A DNA stretch of 64,000 nt from CAVTWY01 sp963738575 (GTDB lineage: Bacteria; Pseudomonadota; Gammaproteobacteria; Burkholderiales; Burkholderiaceae_C): assembly GCA_963738575.1 (NCBI GenBank), contig CAVTWY010000004.1, forward strand, positions 248,001 to 312,000, read 5' to 3'. A model generated the notes under the pieces. The model saw only the letters and a program-made list of their open reading frames with translations. It searched no databases and was not told the origin of the DNA. Below, in pieces: positions 47,317-60,425 of the stretch; the stretch's first letter is position 1; each line of letters starts with the position of its first letter. A program made the position numbers and the translations under genes.

Positions 47317-48816
47317 CTACGCGTCGTCGCCCTTGAACTTGCGCAGGTTCTTGAAGACGAGCGGTGCGACCAGCGCGACGACGGCGAGCGCGAGCAACGT
47401 CGCCGAACCGGCGTGCTTGAAGAACACCAGCCCGTCACCCAGGCTAATCTGCAGTGCACGCCGGAACTGGCTTTCTGCCATCGGCCCGAGGATCAGGCCG
47501 ACGATCATCGGCGCTACGGGGTAATCCCAGCAGCGCATCAGGTAGCCGACGATGCCGAAGGTGACCAGCATCACGAGCTCAACCGTCGACGGGTTCGCCG
47601 CCAGCGTGCCCATCACCGCGAACACCAAGATGCCGGCATAGAGCCACGGCTGGGGCACCTTCAGCAGCTTGACCCACAGGCCAACCAGCGGCAGGTTCAG
47701 CACCAGCAGCATCAGGTTGGCAACGAAGAAGCTCGCGATCAGGCCCCACACCAGATCGGCGTTGGTGACGAACAGCAACGGCCCGGGAACGAGGCCGTAT
47801 TGCTGGAATCCCGCCAGCATCATCGCGGCGGTCGCAGAGGTCGGCAGGCCGAGCGCCAGCAGCGGCACCAGAGTCCCGGTGGCCGCCGCGTTGTTCGCGG
47901 CCTCCGGTCCGGCAACCCCCTCAATGGCGCCGTGCCCGAACTCCTCGGGCTTCACCGCGAGTTTGCGTTCCAGCGTGTACGACAGCAGCGTGGGCACCTC
48001 GGCGCCACCGGCCGGCAGCGCACCGATCGGAAAGCCCAACCCAATCCCACGCAGCCACGGCTTCCAAGAACGCTTCCAATCCTCTTTGGTCATCCAAAGC
48101 GAGCCGCGAACCGCTTCAATCTTCTCGGCGACACCAGTGAAGCGCGACGCGATGTAGAGCGTCTCGCCCATCGCAAAGAGGCCGACCGCCAGCGTCGTGA
48201 TCGAGACGCCATCGAGCAGCGACGGCACGCCGAACGCGAGGCGCGACTGTCCGGTCAGCTTGTCGATGCCGACGAGCCCGAGCACCAGGCCGAGCGCCAG
48301 GCTCGTGACCCCGCGCAGCACCGAATCGCCGAACGTCGCCGACAAGGTGATGAAGGCGAGAACCATCAACGCGAAGTAGTCCCACGGCCCGAACTGCACC
48401 GCGAACTCGACAAGCCACGGCGCCAGCAGGCAGATGCCGATCGTCGCGACCAGCCCGGCCACGAACGAGCCGATCGCGGCAGTCGCGAGCGCCGGCCCAC
48501 CGCGGCCGTTCTTCGCCATCTTGTGGCCCTCGATGGCGGTGGCGATCGATGCCGCTTCGCCCGGCGTGTTCAGCAGGATGGCGGTGGTCGAGCTGCCGTA
48601 CATGCCGCCGAAATAAATGCCGGCGAACATGATGATCGAGCCGGTCGGGTCGAGCTTAAAGGTGATCGGCAGAAGCAGTGCGACCGTCAGCGACGGGCTG
48701 ATGCCGGGCAGGATGCCGACCAGCGTGCCGAGCAGCACGCCAACGCCGGCGAACAGCAGGTTGCCCGGCTGGACCGCGACCAGCAGGCCCTGCCACAGGA
48801 GCGAGAAGACTTCCAT
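47317..48816 (-). CDS. tctA: Tripartite tricarboxylate transporter permease TctA
   Basis: 499 residues, about 12 helices. The signature GTLVGILPGISPSLTVALLL, then KMAKNGRGGPALATAAIGSF, SRFTGVAEKIEAVRGSL and LGLPTSATAAMMLAGFQQYG are family-typical. It forms an operon with tctB and tctC, in the order C-B-A as transcribed. It imports tricarboxylates or other carboxylates using ion gradients. The codon choice is richer in CTG/CTC and CAG than the origin-proximal genes. Confidence 0.95.
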   Translation of the reverse strand: MEVFSLLWQGLLVAVQPGNLLFAGVGVLLGTLVGILPGISPSLTVALLLPITFKLDPTGSIIMFAGIYFGGMYGSSTTAILLNTPGEAASIATAIEGHKMAKNGRGGPALATAAIGSFVAGLVATIGICLLAPWLVEFAVQFGPWDYFALMVLAFITLSATFGDSVLRGVTSLALGLVLGLVGIDKLTGQSRLAFGVPSLLDGVSITTLAVGLFAMGETLYIASRFTGVAEKIEAVRGSLWMTKEDWKRSWKPWLRGIGLGFPIGALPAGGAEVPTLLSYTLERKLAVKPEEFGHGAIEGVAGPEAANNAAATGTLVPLLALGLPTSATAAMMLAGFQQYGLVPGPLLFVTNADLVWGLIASFFVANLMLLVLNLPLVGLWVKLLKVPQPWLYAGILVFAVMGTLAANPSTVELVMLVTFGIVGYLMRCWDYPVAPMIVGLILGPMAESQFRRALQISLGDGLVFFKHAGSATLLALAVVALVAPLVFKNLRKFKGDDA

Positions 48817-48825
48817 CGTGAACCT

Positions 48826-49332
48826 TCAGCCGAGCAGCCGCTCGAGCGGGCCGGCGGGCAGCGAGAGGGAGAGCGCCTCCGTGAAGAAGGCGTAGACGAG
48901 CATTGCCAGCGCGAAGCCGATCAACGGCGACTTGATGCGGATCGGCTGGCCGAAGGCACGGGCCGTCGCGGCGAAGAGCCAGGTGGAGCCGATCACGAAG
49001 CCGCCGTCGAACTGCAGGATCGCGATCATCCCGACCAGTCCACCGAGCACCCAGCCGAGCGCGGCCCGGTTGGTCAGGATCTCGGCGAGCTCGGTGTCCG
49101 GCTGGCCGCGGTGTGCAGCGCGCGCGCGGACCGCCGCGACCACATGCGCGATGCCGAGGATCGCCAGCAGCACCGCAATGATCTTCATCGCGACCGTCGG
49201 CGCCACGCCCACCGCCGCGGCCGGGGCCATCAGCGTCACGTCGAACCCGATCACGGCTGCCAGCACGAACAGCAGTCCGGCGACCGTCGCAAGGGCGTGC
49301 CAGCCGGGGCCGGCGGCCTGCGGCTCGCTCAC
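48826..49332 (-). CDS. tctB: Tripartite tricarboxylate transporter small permease TctB
   Basis: 168 residues from GTG 49332, which overlaps the tctC stop (GTGA); the frame opens further upstream without conservation. Four TM segments include HALATVAGLLFVLAAVIGF, KIIAVLLAILGIAHVVAA and GFALAMLVYAFFTEAL. Loosely conserved family, assigned mainly from position between tctC and tctA and membrane profile. Confidence 0.88.
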   Translation of the reverse strand: MSEPQAAGPGWHALATVAGLLFVLAAVIGFDVTLMAPAAAVGVAPTVAMKIIAVLLAILGIAHVVAAVRARAAHRGQPDTELAEILTNRAALGWVLGGLVGMIAILQFDGGFVIGSTWLFAATARAFGQPIRIKSPLIGFALAMLVYAFFTEALSLSLPAGPLERLLG

Positions 49333-50312
49333 TTCACCAGCCCGATCGACGTCAGCACGTCCTTCACGCGCTGCTGATCCGACTGCAGGAACGCGGCAAA
49401 GCCGTCGGCGTCGAGGTAGGCGTCGTCCCAGCCGCGCGCCTTCGCGATCTTGGCCCACTCGGGCGACTTGATCGCCTTCGTCACCGCGCCGGCCAGCGCG
49501 GCCTTCTGCGCCGCGGTGATGCCGGGCCCCGCGACGACGCCGCGCCAGTTGACGACCTCGACATCGAGGCCTTGCTCCTTGATCGTCGGCACGTCGACGC
49601 CGTCGATGCGCTTGGCGGTCGAGACCGCGAGCGCGCGTAGCTTGCCGGCCTTGATCTGGCTCTCGAACTCGTTGTAGCCCGAGACGCCGGCCGAGACACG
49701 GCCGCCCAGCATTTCGGCGAGTGCTTCACCGCCGCCGGAGAACGGCACGTAGTTCAGCTTGGCCGGGTCACCCCCTGCCTGTTTCGCGACCAGGCCCGCA
49801 AGGATGTGATCGGCGCCGCCCGCCGAACCGCCGGCCCACACGACCTTGGAGGTGTCCGCCTTGATGGCGGCCGTCAGATCCTTCAGCGTCTTGAACGGCG
49901 AATTCGCCGGCACGACGACCACCAGCGGATCGCCGGTCATGCGCGCGATGGGCGTGATGGCGTCGAGCCCTACCGGCGATTTGTTGGTCAGCACAGCGCC
50001 GACCATCGTGATGCCCATCACCATCAGCTGCGAGCCGTCGCCCTTCGCGTTGTTGACGAACTGCGCGAGCCCGACCGTGCCACCCGCACCGGGCACGTTG
50101 ACGACCTGCACGTTCTTCGACGCGCCGGTGGCCGTCAGCACCTGCTGCAGTGAGCGTGCGGCGCTGTCCCAGCCGCCGCCCGGACCGGCCGGCGCAGTGA
50201 TCTTCAGGTCGAGCGGCGCCTGGGCTGAAGCGCCGAGGGCAAAGGCGCCCAGCGCCAGCGATGCGGCGAGAGAGAGCGTGCCGCGTCGCGCGGCGTTGAA
50301 AACATGGCTCAT
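49329..50312 (-). CDS. tctC: Tripartite tricarboxylate transporter receptor TctC (Bug family)
   Basis: Periplasmic solute-binding protein, 327 residues. The start 50312 is favoured because an AAGGAG site lies seven bases upstream; ATG 50318 is too close to it. Signal peptide SLAASLALGAFALGASAQA. Bug-family blocks: APAGPGGGWDSAARSLQQVL, WAGGSAGGADHILAGLVAKQ and VNWRGVVAGPGITAAQKAAL. It delivers a carboxylate ligand to TctAB. It is divergent from the aconitase-like gene. Confidence 0.94.
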   Translation of the reverse strand: MSHVFNAARRGTLSLAASLALGAFALGASAQAPLDLKITAPAGPGGGWDSAARSLQQVLTATGASKNVQVVNVPGAGGTVGLAQFVNNAKGDGSQLMVMGITMVGAVLTNKSPVGLDAITPIARMTGDPLVVVVPANSPFKTLKDLTAAIKADTSKVVWAGGSAGGADHILAGLVAKQAGGDPAKLNYVPFSGGGEALAEMLGGRVSAGVSGYNEFESQIKAGKLRALAVSTAKRIDGVDVPTIKEQGLDVEVVNWRGVVAGPGITAAQKAALAGAVTKAIKSPEWAKIAKARGWDDAYLDADGFAAFLQSDQQRVKDVLTSIGLVK

Positions 50313-50387
50313 CGACATTCTCCTTGAAAGGGGTTTCAGCGGTTCAGGGTTTGCACGTAATTGCATTTTATGAACTAAAAAAGCAAA

Positions 50388-53030
<2,643 letters not shown>

Positions 53031-53046
53031 CGCCAGAATCGCAGTC

Positions 53047-53943
53047 ATGCGGACCAACCAATCCATCACCACCCAGATCATCGGGCTGATCCAGGCCGAC
53101 GCGATGCCCGCAGGCGCGCACATTCCCGCGCAGCTGCTGGCCGATCGGCTGCGCGTCTCCCGCTCGCCGGTGAACCATTCCCTCGCACTGCTTGCCGCGA
53201 AGGGCGTATTGCGGCGAGAGGCCAACCGGGGCTACTTCCTGGTCGCGCCTATCAGCTCGCCGGCGAGCGCGGTGGAAGACGAACTCGGCCTGAAGACGCA
53301 AGACCTCGTCACCGCAACCTACTTTCAGATCTCCGACGACCGGCTTCGCGGGGAACTGCCGGACGTGTTCTCCGAGTCGTTGATCCGCCAGCGCTACGGC
53401 CTCTCGCCGGCCCAGTTGAACGCTGTGCTCGGCCGGATCGCGGGGGAGGGCTGGATCGAGAAGAAGGCGGGCTACGGCTGGGAGTTCTCGTCGATGCTGA
53501 CGACGGCTGACAGCCTGCTGCAGTCGTATCGACTGCGCCAGGCGCTAGAACCGGCCGCACTGCTCGAACCCGGCTACCGGCTCGAGCCTTCCGTGATTGC
53601 GCGTTGCCGTGCGGCCGAGCGACACCTGCTCGAAGGGGGCATCAAGACCGATACCGCCGATCAACTGCACGACCGCGGCGTGCGCTTCCACGAAACGCTG
53701 GTTGAAGGCTCAGGCAACGCGTTCTTCATCGACACGATCCGCCGGGTGAACCGGGTGCGTCGTCTGCTCTCGTACCGCTCGATGCGTGACCGCAGCCGCT
53801 ACAAGGAGCATTGCCAGCAGCACCTGCATCTGCTCGACCTGCTCGAACGCGGCCGCAACGAAGAGGCGTCCGAGGCGATGCGCGAGCACCTCTCGAGTAC
53901 GTTGCGCAACCTCGGCAAGATCACGTCCATCCTCAAACCTTGA
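53047..53943 (+). CDS. GntR-family regulator (FadR-like C-terminus)
   Basis: 298 residues, longer than usual because it has two winged-helix-like segments: SITTQIIGLIQADAMPAGAH then IPAQLLADRLRVSRSPVNHS, and SESLIRQRYGLSPAQLNAVL. The C-terminal all-alpha FCD-like domain includes YRLRQALEPAALLEPGYRLE and DRGVRFHETLVEGSGNAFFI. It follows the aconitase-like gene by 16 bases and probably regulates this transport/catabolic block. Confidence 0.88.
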   Translation: MRTNQSITTQIIGLIQADAMPAGAHIPAQLLADRLRVSRSPVNHSLALLAAKGVLRREANRGYFLVAPISSPASAVEDELGLKTQDLVTATYFQISDDRLRGELPDVFSESLIRQRYGLSPAQLNAVLGRIAGEGWIEKKAGYGWEFSSMLTTADSLLQSYRLRQALEPAALLEPGYRLEPSVIARCRAAERHLLEGGIKTDTADQLHDRGVRFHETLVEGSGNAFFIDTIRRVNRVRRLLSYRSMRDRSRYKEHCQQHLHLLDLLERGRNEEASEAMREHLSSTLRNLGKITSILKP

Positions 53944-53951
53944 GTCTCGAC

Positions 53952-54698
53952 ATGACCATCGATCCGGACATCGTCAACGCGTTCGCCCCGAGCGGCGTGC
54001 TGCGCGCCTCCATCAATCTCGGCAACCCGATTCTCGCGAACAGCGACGTGGCGACGGGTCAGCCGTTCGGCGTGTCGATCGACCTCGCGAGGGCGTTCGG
54101 CGCGCGCCTCGGCGTGCCAGTCGAACTGGTCGTGTTCGACACGGCCGGGAAGTCGGTCGAAGCGGTCGTCGCCGATCAGGCCGACATCGGTTTCTTCGCG
54201 ATCGATCCGGTGCGTGGTGCCGAAATTGCGTTCACGCTGCCGTACGTGCTGATCGAGGGCAGTTATCTCGTCCGCGACGATTCGCCGCTGACGCAGAACG
54301 AGCAGGTCGATGCCACCGGCCTGCGTGTGGTCGTGGGCAAGGACAGCGCCTACGACCTTTTCTTGACACGCGAGTTAAGGCACGCCGAGATCGTGCGCGC
54401 GCCGAGTTCACCGACCGTGGTCGAGGTGTTCGTCGAACTGTCCGCCCATGTGGCGGCAGGGGTCAAGCAGCAGCTGGAAGCGGATTGCGCAAAAGGGGAA
54501 GGGCTTCGCTTGCTGCCCGGCCGCTTCATGATCATTCGGCAGGCGATGGGCACGCTTAAGATGAAAGGGCCTGCCGCAGCCAAATCACTGCACGAGTTCG
54601 TCGAGGAGATGAAACGCAGCGGCTTCGTCGCCGATGCGCTACAACGTCACCGGATCGAAGGTGCGTCTGTTGCGCCGACAGGGCAGCCGGGAGGCTGA
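53952..54698 (+). CDS. Solute-binding-protein-fold (SBP family 3) protein without signal peptide
   Basis: 248 residues from ATG 53952. The amino-acid-type SBP fold reads GVLRASINLGNPILA, GQPFGVSIDLARAFGARLGV, VVADQADIGFFAIDPVRGAE and IAFTLPYVLIEGSYLV. There is no N-terminal hydrophobic signal, so it is probably cytoplasmic and may sense or sequester the ligand rather than feed a transporter. It starts nine bases after the GntR gene, so they are co-transcribed. Confidence 0.82.
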   Translation: MTIDPDIVNAFAPSGVLRASINLGNPILANSDVATGQPFGVSIDLARAFGARLGVPVELVVFDTAGKSVEAVVADQADIGFFAIDPVRGAEIAFTLPYVLIEGSYLVRDDSPLTQNEQVDATGLRVVVGKDSAYDLFLTRELRHAEIVRAPSSPTVVEVFVELSAHVAAGVKQQLEADCAKGEGLRLLPGRFMIIRQAMGTLKMKGPAAAKSLHEFVEEMKRSGFVADALQRHRIEGASVAPTGQPGG

Positions 54699-54950
54699 CA
54701 CGTCCCGTATGCAGGCCGTGAACAGAGAGCAGACGGCCCAGAGGACCGAAACAAGCTACCGGTTCCGAGCCAGCTCGGTCTGACCGTGAGTTCCGTTCGG
54801 TGATGGTTTAGCTTCCGAGCGGCGGCTTGCAGGTATCCGAGCGACTCGTCCTGGCCGTCTGCCGCCCTTCCCCTGCTGCTTACGACCCCTTGCTATCGTT
54901 CGGCCCTGGCACAGTGGTCTCGCGGCACCCGCCCGAGATATGCTGCGGCA

Positions 54951-55853
54951 ATGCGCCTCGAGGATTTGGAAGTGTTCCGCGCCCTTCATGAGACGGGCAG
55001 CTTCCAACGCGCGGCCACTCGCTCAGGTCTGAGTCAGTCGGCTGTCACCAAAGTCGTCCGCAAGCTGGAGGAAGATTTCGGCGTTCAGTTGGTTGAACGC
55101 GGCAGCCGGTCGCTGGCCCTCACCCCGGCCGGCCGTACCTTGTATCAACGCGCGATCGAGCTCGGCGCACTGGCCGCGTCGACGCGGCGCGATATGGTTG
55201 GTGAGGCAGCCTCGCTGCGAGGATCGATACGCGTCGGCGTCGTTCCGGCGCTTCTCAACAGCGTGATGACGCCAGTGCTGTCAGAACTGCTGGCCGGGTC
55301 GAACGCGGTACAGGTGCATCTGAGCGTCAAATACTCGGGTGAGTTGGTGCGCATGGTGGAGGAAGGCAAACTCGACCTCGCCCTGGGCTTCGGCGTAAAG
55401 CACCTTCCAGCAGAGGTCACACGCACGATCGTCGGGCGCCAACGATACCGCCTGGTGGTGCACGCGGGCCATCCGCTCGCGGGGCGCGCTCCGAGCATGG
55501 ATGAATTGTCTCGCCTGCGCTGGCTCCTGCCCACGCCGGACGTTTCACTCAGGACGGACATCGAACGCCTGTTTGCGGAGGCTGGTTTCGGTGCGCTGGA
55601 CGTACGGGTAGAAACTGATGCCTCCGCCACGCTGTTGCTGTCGCTGCTGCGTCAATCCGAGCTGGTCGCGGTGCTGGCGGAGCAGGCGCTGATGCCGCTC
55701 GCCGGCGAAGGGCTGGCCGTGCTGAATGTAGAGCTCGATGCCTTGATCGGTGATGTCGCCCTCTATCGCCGACGCACGTCACCCTCCATCGGTCTGCTGG
55801 TGGAAGTCATGGCCCGTTTGCAGGCCCAGGCCAGCATCAACTGGCCGAGCTGA
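54951..55853 (+). CDS. LysR-family transcriptional regulator
   Basis: 300 residues: MRLEDLEVFRALHETGSFQR, AATRSGLSQSAVTKVVRKLE is a standard LTTR winged helix, with an effector domain (SIRVGVVPALLNSVMTPVLS) behind it. It is followed 92 bases later by the acyl-CoA ligase gene in the same direction and may regulate that catabolic unit. The 252-bp stretch before it (54699-54950) has no recognised gene. Confidence 0.9.
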   Translation: MRLEDLEVFRALHETGSFQRAATRSGLSQSAVTKVVRKLEEDFGVQLVERGSRSLALTPAGRTLYQRAIELGALAASTRRDMVGEAASLRGSIRVGVVPALLNSVMTPVLSELLAGSNAVQVHLSVKYSGELVRMVEEGKLDLALGFGVKHLPAEVTRTIVGRQRYRLVVHAGHPLAGRAPSMDELSRLRWLLPTPDVSLRTDIERLFAEAGFGALDVRVETDASATLLLSLLRQSELVAVLAEQALMPLAGEGLAVLNVELDALIGDVALYRRRTSPSIGLLVEVMARLQAQASINWPS

Positions 55854-55945
55854 CCGGCGCCGCATTCCCAGAAGGAATCGAAGCAGGAACCAAAGTCGTC
55901 AGCCTCCTCCTACAGTGCCCGCATGACAACGAAGGTGCGTGGGGC

Positions 55946-57570
55946 ATGAAGCCGATGGTTCTCGAAGACAGTCTCTACGACCGGTACCGGCTGTCTGCCG
56001 AGGCCTACCATGACCATGCCTTCCTCGCCGTTCCAAGCCGCCTAGCCGAGACCTGGAATGTGCCGCGTGAAGTCAGCTTCGGCGATGCCCTACGCCACAT
56101 CGACGCTCTGAAGGCGGCGTACAGCGATCGAGGCGTGGAGGCAGGCGACCGCGTCGCGCTGGCGTTCGAGTCACGCCCCGAGTTCGTCTACCACTACCTG
56201 GCGCTGAACGGCCTCGGCGCCTGCGTGGTTCCCCTGAACACCGACCTGTCGGTTGCCGAGTTGTCGTACCAGCTGGGACATGCCGGATGCCGTGCCGTGA
56301 TCGGCCTGTCAGCGTTGGGGAGGTTGCTGGCCGATGCCATCATGGCGACCGGCCGGCCATTGCCGCTGAGCACCGATGGGCCGGCGGCGCTGGGTCCGCT
56401 GTGGAAGCCTGCTGGCACCCGTGCCGCTTCACCCGCTCGACCGGTGGACCGGCCCGCGGCCATTCTCTACACCTCAGGGACGACAGGGCGGCCCAAGGGC
56501 TGCGTGCTGACCAACGTCTACCTGCAGGAGGCGGCGGGCTACAACCTGCGGCTGCCGCCGCACCTCGCGTTCGAGGCAGGTGTAGAGCGCCAGATGAATC
56601 CGCTGCCGCTGTACCACATGAACGCGATCAACTCACTGGGAGCGGCGATCATGACGGGCACCTGCTATGTCATGCCCGGTAGGTTCAGCGCCACGCAGTG
56701 GTGGAACGACATCGCCGACACCCGGACAACGCGCTTCAAATACCTCGGCATCATGGTGCCGGCGCTGCTGGGGCAACCGGCACACGAACGAGACCGTCTT
56801 TCCGGCGTGAAGATGGCCTTCGGTGCCGGCGTGGATCCCGTGCTGCACGAACGCTTCGAGCAGCGCTTCAACATCCCGCTGATCGAGGTGTGGGGCATGA
56901 CCGAAAGCGGCCGCTTCATGTGCGTCGACCGCGAGCCACGGATGATCCACACGCGAGCCTGCGGCCGCCCGTTGCCGGGGCTCGAAGCGTGCATCGTCGA
57001 CGACGCCGGCGAGCCAGTGGCGGACGGCACCGTCGGCGAACTGGTGGTGCGACACAACGCCGAGCAACCACGTTACGGTTTCTTCAATGGCTACCTCGAC
57101 GATCCGGAAGCCACCGAAGCGGCCTGGGCCGGCGGCTGGTTCCACAGCGGCGACCTGTGCACCCGTGCGGCGGACGGCCTCTACACCTTCGTCGACCGCA
57201 AGAAGAACATCGTGCGGCGCAGCGGCGAGAACATCTCCAGCGCGGAGGTCGAGGCGGTGCTGGCCTCCAGCCCACTGGTCCGGCAAGTCGCGGTGACGGC
57301 CGTCCCCGATCCATGCGAGACGAGGAAGTGCTGGCTTGCGTGGTTGCCTCCGGCGATGCAACTCGAGACCGGGCCACCGCGCTGGCCCTGCATCGTCACG
57401 CGGCGGAGCAACTGGCTTACTACAAACCCCCCGGGTGGGTGTATTTCGTGGACGAGTTGCCGATCACTGGTACGCAGAAGGTGCAAAAACACCGTCTCTT
57501 CCCGGACGGCTTTCGACACGACTTGCCAGGCCTGCACGACGTCCGCGACCAGAAGCGCTGGAAGCAGTAA
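55946..57570 (+). pseudogene. AMP-forming acyl-CoA ligase, one frameshift near 57313
   Basis: ANL-superfamily ligase that activates a carboxylic acid to its CoA thioester. Motifs: ILYTSGTTGRPKGCVLTN (P-loop A3), VWGMTESGRFMC, GWFHSGDLCTRAADGLYTFV and DRKKNIVRRSGENISSAEVE. After AVPDP the frame shifts: the correct end is MRDEEVLACVVASGDA ... YYKPPGWVYFVDELPITGTQ, KVQKHRLF, stopping at 57570. One base appears missing near 57313, unlike the extra-base breaks elsewhere. Repaired length is about 542 residues. The catalytic Lys of the last motif (TGTQKVQK) is present. Resembles CaiC/crotonobetaine-type ligases; the substrate is unknown. Confidence 0.75.
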
Positions 57571-57603
57571 CCGTCAAACAGCCCTCCTTCACCGAGCCAT
57601 CCC

Positions 57604-58071
57604 ATGACAGCAGCATTACCTCAATCCCAGCACAGCCGCACCCGACCCTACGGTCTTGACGACCGTTATCACCTGCAGCACGTGCACCTGTTCGCCACGA
57701 ACATCGACGGGACCATCGCGTTCTACACAAAGTGGTTCGACGCCAAGGTGACCTGGGACGGTGACTATGGCGGTGCCCGAAACGTGTTCATGAAGATCGG
57801 CATCGGTGCCATCCATTTGTATGAGCAGTCGCCCCGAGACCTCGGTCGAAATGCAGTGCACCACCTCGGCATGCAGGCGGTGGGCTTGCGCGACCTCTAC
57901 GACCGCATGAAGGCAGCGGGTGTACACCTTCCCAATCCCATCCGCGAGAACGGCGGCGGTGGCTACTTCATGGTCAAGGCGCCCGACGACGTGATGCTGG
58001 AAGTTTTCGAAGCCGGCGCCGACCGCGACCCAAGAGTGCAGGCGTATTACGGCCTGGGCGACGGCCAATAA
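57604..58071 (+). CDS. VOC (glyoxalase/bleomycin-resistance fold) protein
   Basis: 155 residues: YHLQHVHLFATNIDGTIAFY, then TKWFDAKVTWDGDY, and VHHLGMQAVGLRDLYDRMKA, GGGGYFMVKAPDDVMLEVFE. Metal-ligand candidates are His of QHVHLF, His of VHHLG and Glu of LEVFE, so a metal-dependent isomerase, lyase or dioxygenase is plausible. It lies inside the catabolic unit 34 bases after the ligase gene. Confidence 0.82.
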   Translation: MTAALPQSQHSRTRPYGLDDRYHLQHVHLFATNIDGTIAFYTKWFDAKVTWDGDYGGARNVFMKIGIGAIHLYEQSPRDLGRNAVHHLGMQAVGLRDLYDRMKAAGVHLPNPIRENGGGGYFMVKAPDDVMLEVFEAGADRDPRVQAYYGLGDGQ

Positions 58072-58161
58072 CGAGGTTCCGTTCGGCGCACGAACAGTCC
58101 AGTTCATGCGCCATACCGGAGCGGTCAACCAGGCCGCTTCCAAAAACAACCAGGAGACAAG

Positions 58162-59130
58162 ATGCGCTTTCCCATACTCGCCACGATCCTCGCCCTCGCG
58201 TGCACTGCCAACGCCACGGCCCAGGACTATCCCAACAAGCCGGTGACGCTGGTGGTTCCTGCAGCCGCGGGAGGTGGCACAGACATCCTCGGGCGCTCAC
58301 TGGCCGAGGAACTCGGCAAGCGCCTGAAGCAGACCTTCATCGTCGACAACAAGGCCGGCGCCTCGGGCATGATCGGCACGCAGGCCGTGGCCCGCGCAGC
58401 GCCGGATGGGTACACCCTGCTTTTCTCGTACTCTGCGCCGATCTACTACGCACGGCACATGTTCCAGAAGGTGCCTTACGACGTGACGCGCGACTTGGCC
58501 GTGCTGTCCGAGGTGGCGGCCAACAACCTCATCCTTGTCGTCAACAAGGAACTGCCCGTCAAAGACATGAAGGAGTTCATGGCCTGGGCCCAACAAGGCA
58601 AGGGCAAGCTCAGCTACGGCTCCATCGGCATCGGGTCGGCCGGTCATCTTGCAGCCGCTTACCTCAACGCCAGCCGAAACCTCGAAATGGCCCACGTGCC
58701 GTACAAGAGCGAGGCACCCTTCGCACAGGATCTGGCCGGTGGCAATGTGCCCTGGGGCATGGGGACCTTGGCGCCGATGCTGCCCTACATCCAGAGCGAC
58801 AAGGTGCGTCCGATCGCGGTGCTGGCCGACAAGCGACTGCCGGCGCTGCCGAACGTGCCGACGATGAAGGAACTCGGCTTTCCCGACCCCGAGCTTCGGT
58901 CGTTGAGTTGGTTCACGCTGGCTGCACCGGCCCGCACGCCGCAGCCCATCCTGGACCTGCTGGAAAAACACATCCGCGAGATCGCTCATTCAACCGAGAT
59001 GAAGGCCCGCTTCCAGGTGCTGGGTCTGGACCCGATCGGGGGCAGCGCCGCAGAGTTCCGCCGCAACTATGACGCCAGCGGACCGGTCATCGAAAAGCTG
59101 GTGAAGGTGTCTGGCGCCCGTGAGCCTTGA
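58162..59130 (+). CDS. Bug/TctC-family periplasmic solute-binding protein
   Basis: 322 residues; signal peptide FPILATILALACTANATAQ. Bug hallmarks: YPNKPVTLVVPAAAGGGTDI, LGRSLAEELGKRLKQTFIVD, NKAGASGMIGTQAVARAAPD and GYTLLF. An orphan receptor with no adjacent TctAB; the tctAB genes 10 kb away could serve it. It probably binds the carboxylate degraded by this cluster. Confidence 0.93.
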   Translation: MRFPILATILALACTANATAQDYPNKPVTLVVPAAAGGGTDILGRSLAEELGKRLKQTFIVDNKAGASGMIGTQAVARAAPDGYTLLFSYSAPIYYARHMFQKVPYDVTRDLAVLSEVAANNLILVVNKELPVKDMKEFMAWAQQGKGKLSYGSIGIGSAGHLAAAYLNASRNLEMAHVPYKSEAPFAQDLAGGNVPWGMGTLAPMLPYIQSDKVRPIAVLADKRLPALPNVPTMKELGFPDPELRSLSWFTLAAPARTPQPILDLLEKHIREIAHSTEMKARFQVLGLDPIGGSAAEFRRNYDASGPVIEKLVKVSGAREP

Positions 59131-59133
59131 ACC

Positions 59134-60313
59134 ATGACACCCAAAGCCAGTTTCCAGTGGGACGACCCGCTGCTCCTCGACGCCCAGCTGACCGACGACG
59201 AACGCATGGTGCGCGACGCCGCCCGCAACTACAGCCAGGAGCGCCTGACCACGCGTGTGCTGGAAGCCTTTCGCCACGAGAAGATGGACTCCAGCATCTT
59301 CCGCGAGATGGGTGAACTGGGCATGCTTGGGCTCGACCATTCCCGAGCAGTACGGCGGTGCCGGCCTCAACTACGTGTGTTACGGCCTGGTGGCGCGCGA
59401 GGTCGAGCGTGTCGATTCCGGCTACCGCTCGATGATGAGCGTGCAGAGTTCGCTGGTGATGGTGCCGATCAACGAGTTCGGCAGCGAGGCGACCAAGCAG
59501 AAGTACCTGCCCAAGCTCGCCACCGGCGAATAGATCGGCTGCTTCGGCCTGACCGAACCCAACCACGGCTCGGACCCGGGCAGCATGGTCACGCGGGCGC
59601 GCAAGGTCGACGGCGGCTACAAGCTGTCCGGCGCCAAGATGTGGATCACCAACAGCCCGATCGCCGACGTTTTCGTGGTGTGGGCCAAGGACGACGAGGG
59701 TGCGATCCGCGGCTTCGTGCTCGAGAAGGGCTGGAAGGGGCTGACCGCCCCGGCCGTGCACGGCAAGGTCGGCCTGAAAGCCTCGCTCACCGGCGAGATC
59801 GTGATGGACGGCGTGTTCTGCCCCGAGGAAAACGCCTTTGCGGACGTGCGCGGCCTGAAGGGACCCTTCACCTGCCTGAACTCAGCGCGTTACGGCATCG
59901 CCTGGGGCGCACTCGGCGCCGCGGAGTTCTGCTTCCACACCGCCCGCCAGTACACGCTGGACCGCAAGCAGTTCGGCCGGCCGCTGGCGGCCAACCAGCT
60001 GATCCAGAAGAAGCTGGCCGACATGGAGACCGACATCGCGCTCGGCCTGCAGGGGTGCCTGCGCCTGGGTCGCATGAAGGACGAAGGAACGGCGGCACCG
60101 GAAGTGACCAGCATCATGAAGCGCAACAGCTGCGGCAAGGCGCTGGACATCGCCCGCGTCGCGCGCGACATGCTGGGCGGCAACGGCATCAGCGACGAGT
60201 TCGGTGTCGCGCGGCACCTGGTCAACCTGGAAGTCGTCAACACCTATGAAGGCACGCACGACATCCATGCCCTGATCCTGGGGCGCGCCATCACAGGCAT
60301 TGCGGCATTCTGA
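59134..60313 (+). pseudogene. Glutaryl-CoA dehydrogenase-like acyl-CoA dehydrogenase, frameshift plus amber codon
   Basis: FAD enzyme of about 393 residues. It starts SFQWDDPLLLDAQLTDDERM, a GcdH opening; frame shifts at 59334 (extra C in CTCG); then IPEQYGGAGLNYVCYGLVA. An in-frame TAG at 59531-59533 falls where GEWIGCFGLTEPNHGS needs Trp (TGG). The end keeps MLGGNGISDEFGVARHLVNL and NTYEGTHDIHALILGRAITG, with the catalytic Glu of YEGTHD. It is four bases after the Bug gene. Known GcdH members convert glutaryl-CoA to crotonyl-CoA. Confidence 0.78.
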
Positions 60314-60425
60314 CCCGTCACAGGGTGCTTGATTCAGTTGTTGGACGTACTCGAGGGCATGACCACCTCGTCTTCCCTCCGGCACAACAGGCCCTTCTCA
60401 AGCCAGGAGCTACACGGACGGCCTC

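Noticed and set aside
54699..54950. Possible small gene before the LysR regulator
   Set aside because: Frames are short without ribosome site or similarity; the sequence looks like an intergenic dispersed-repeat type region.
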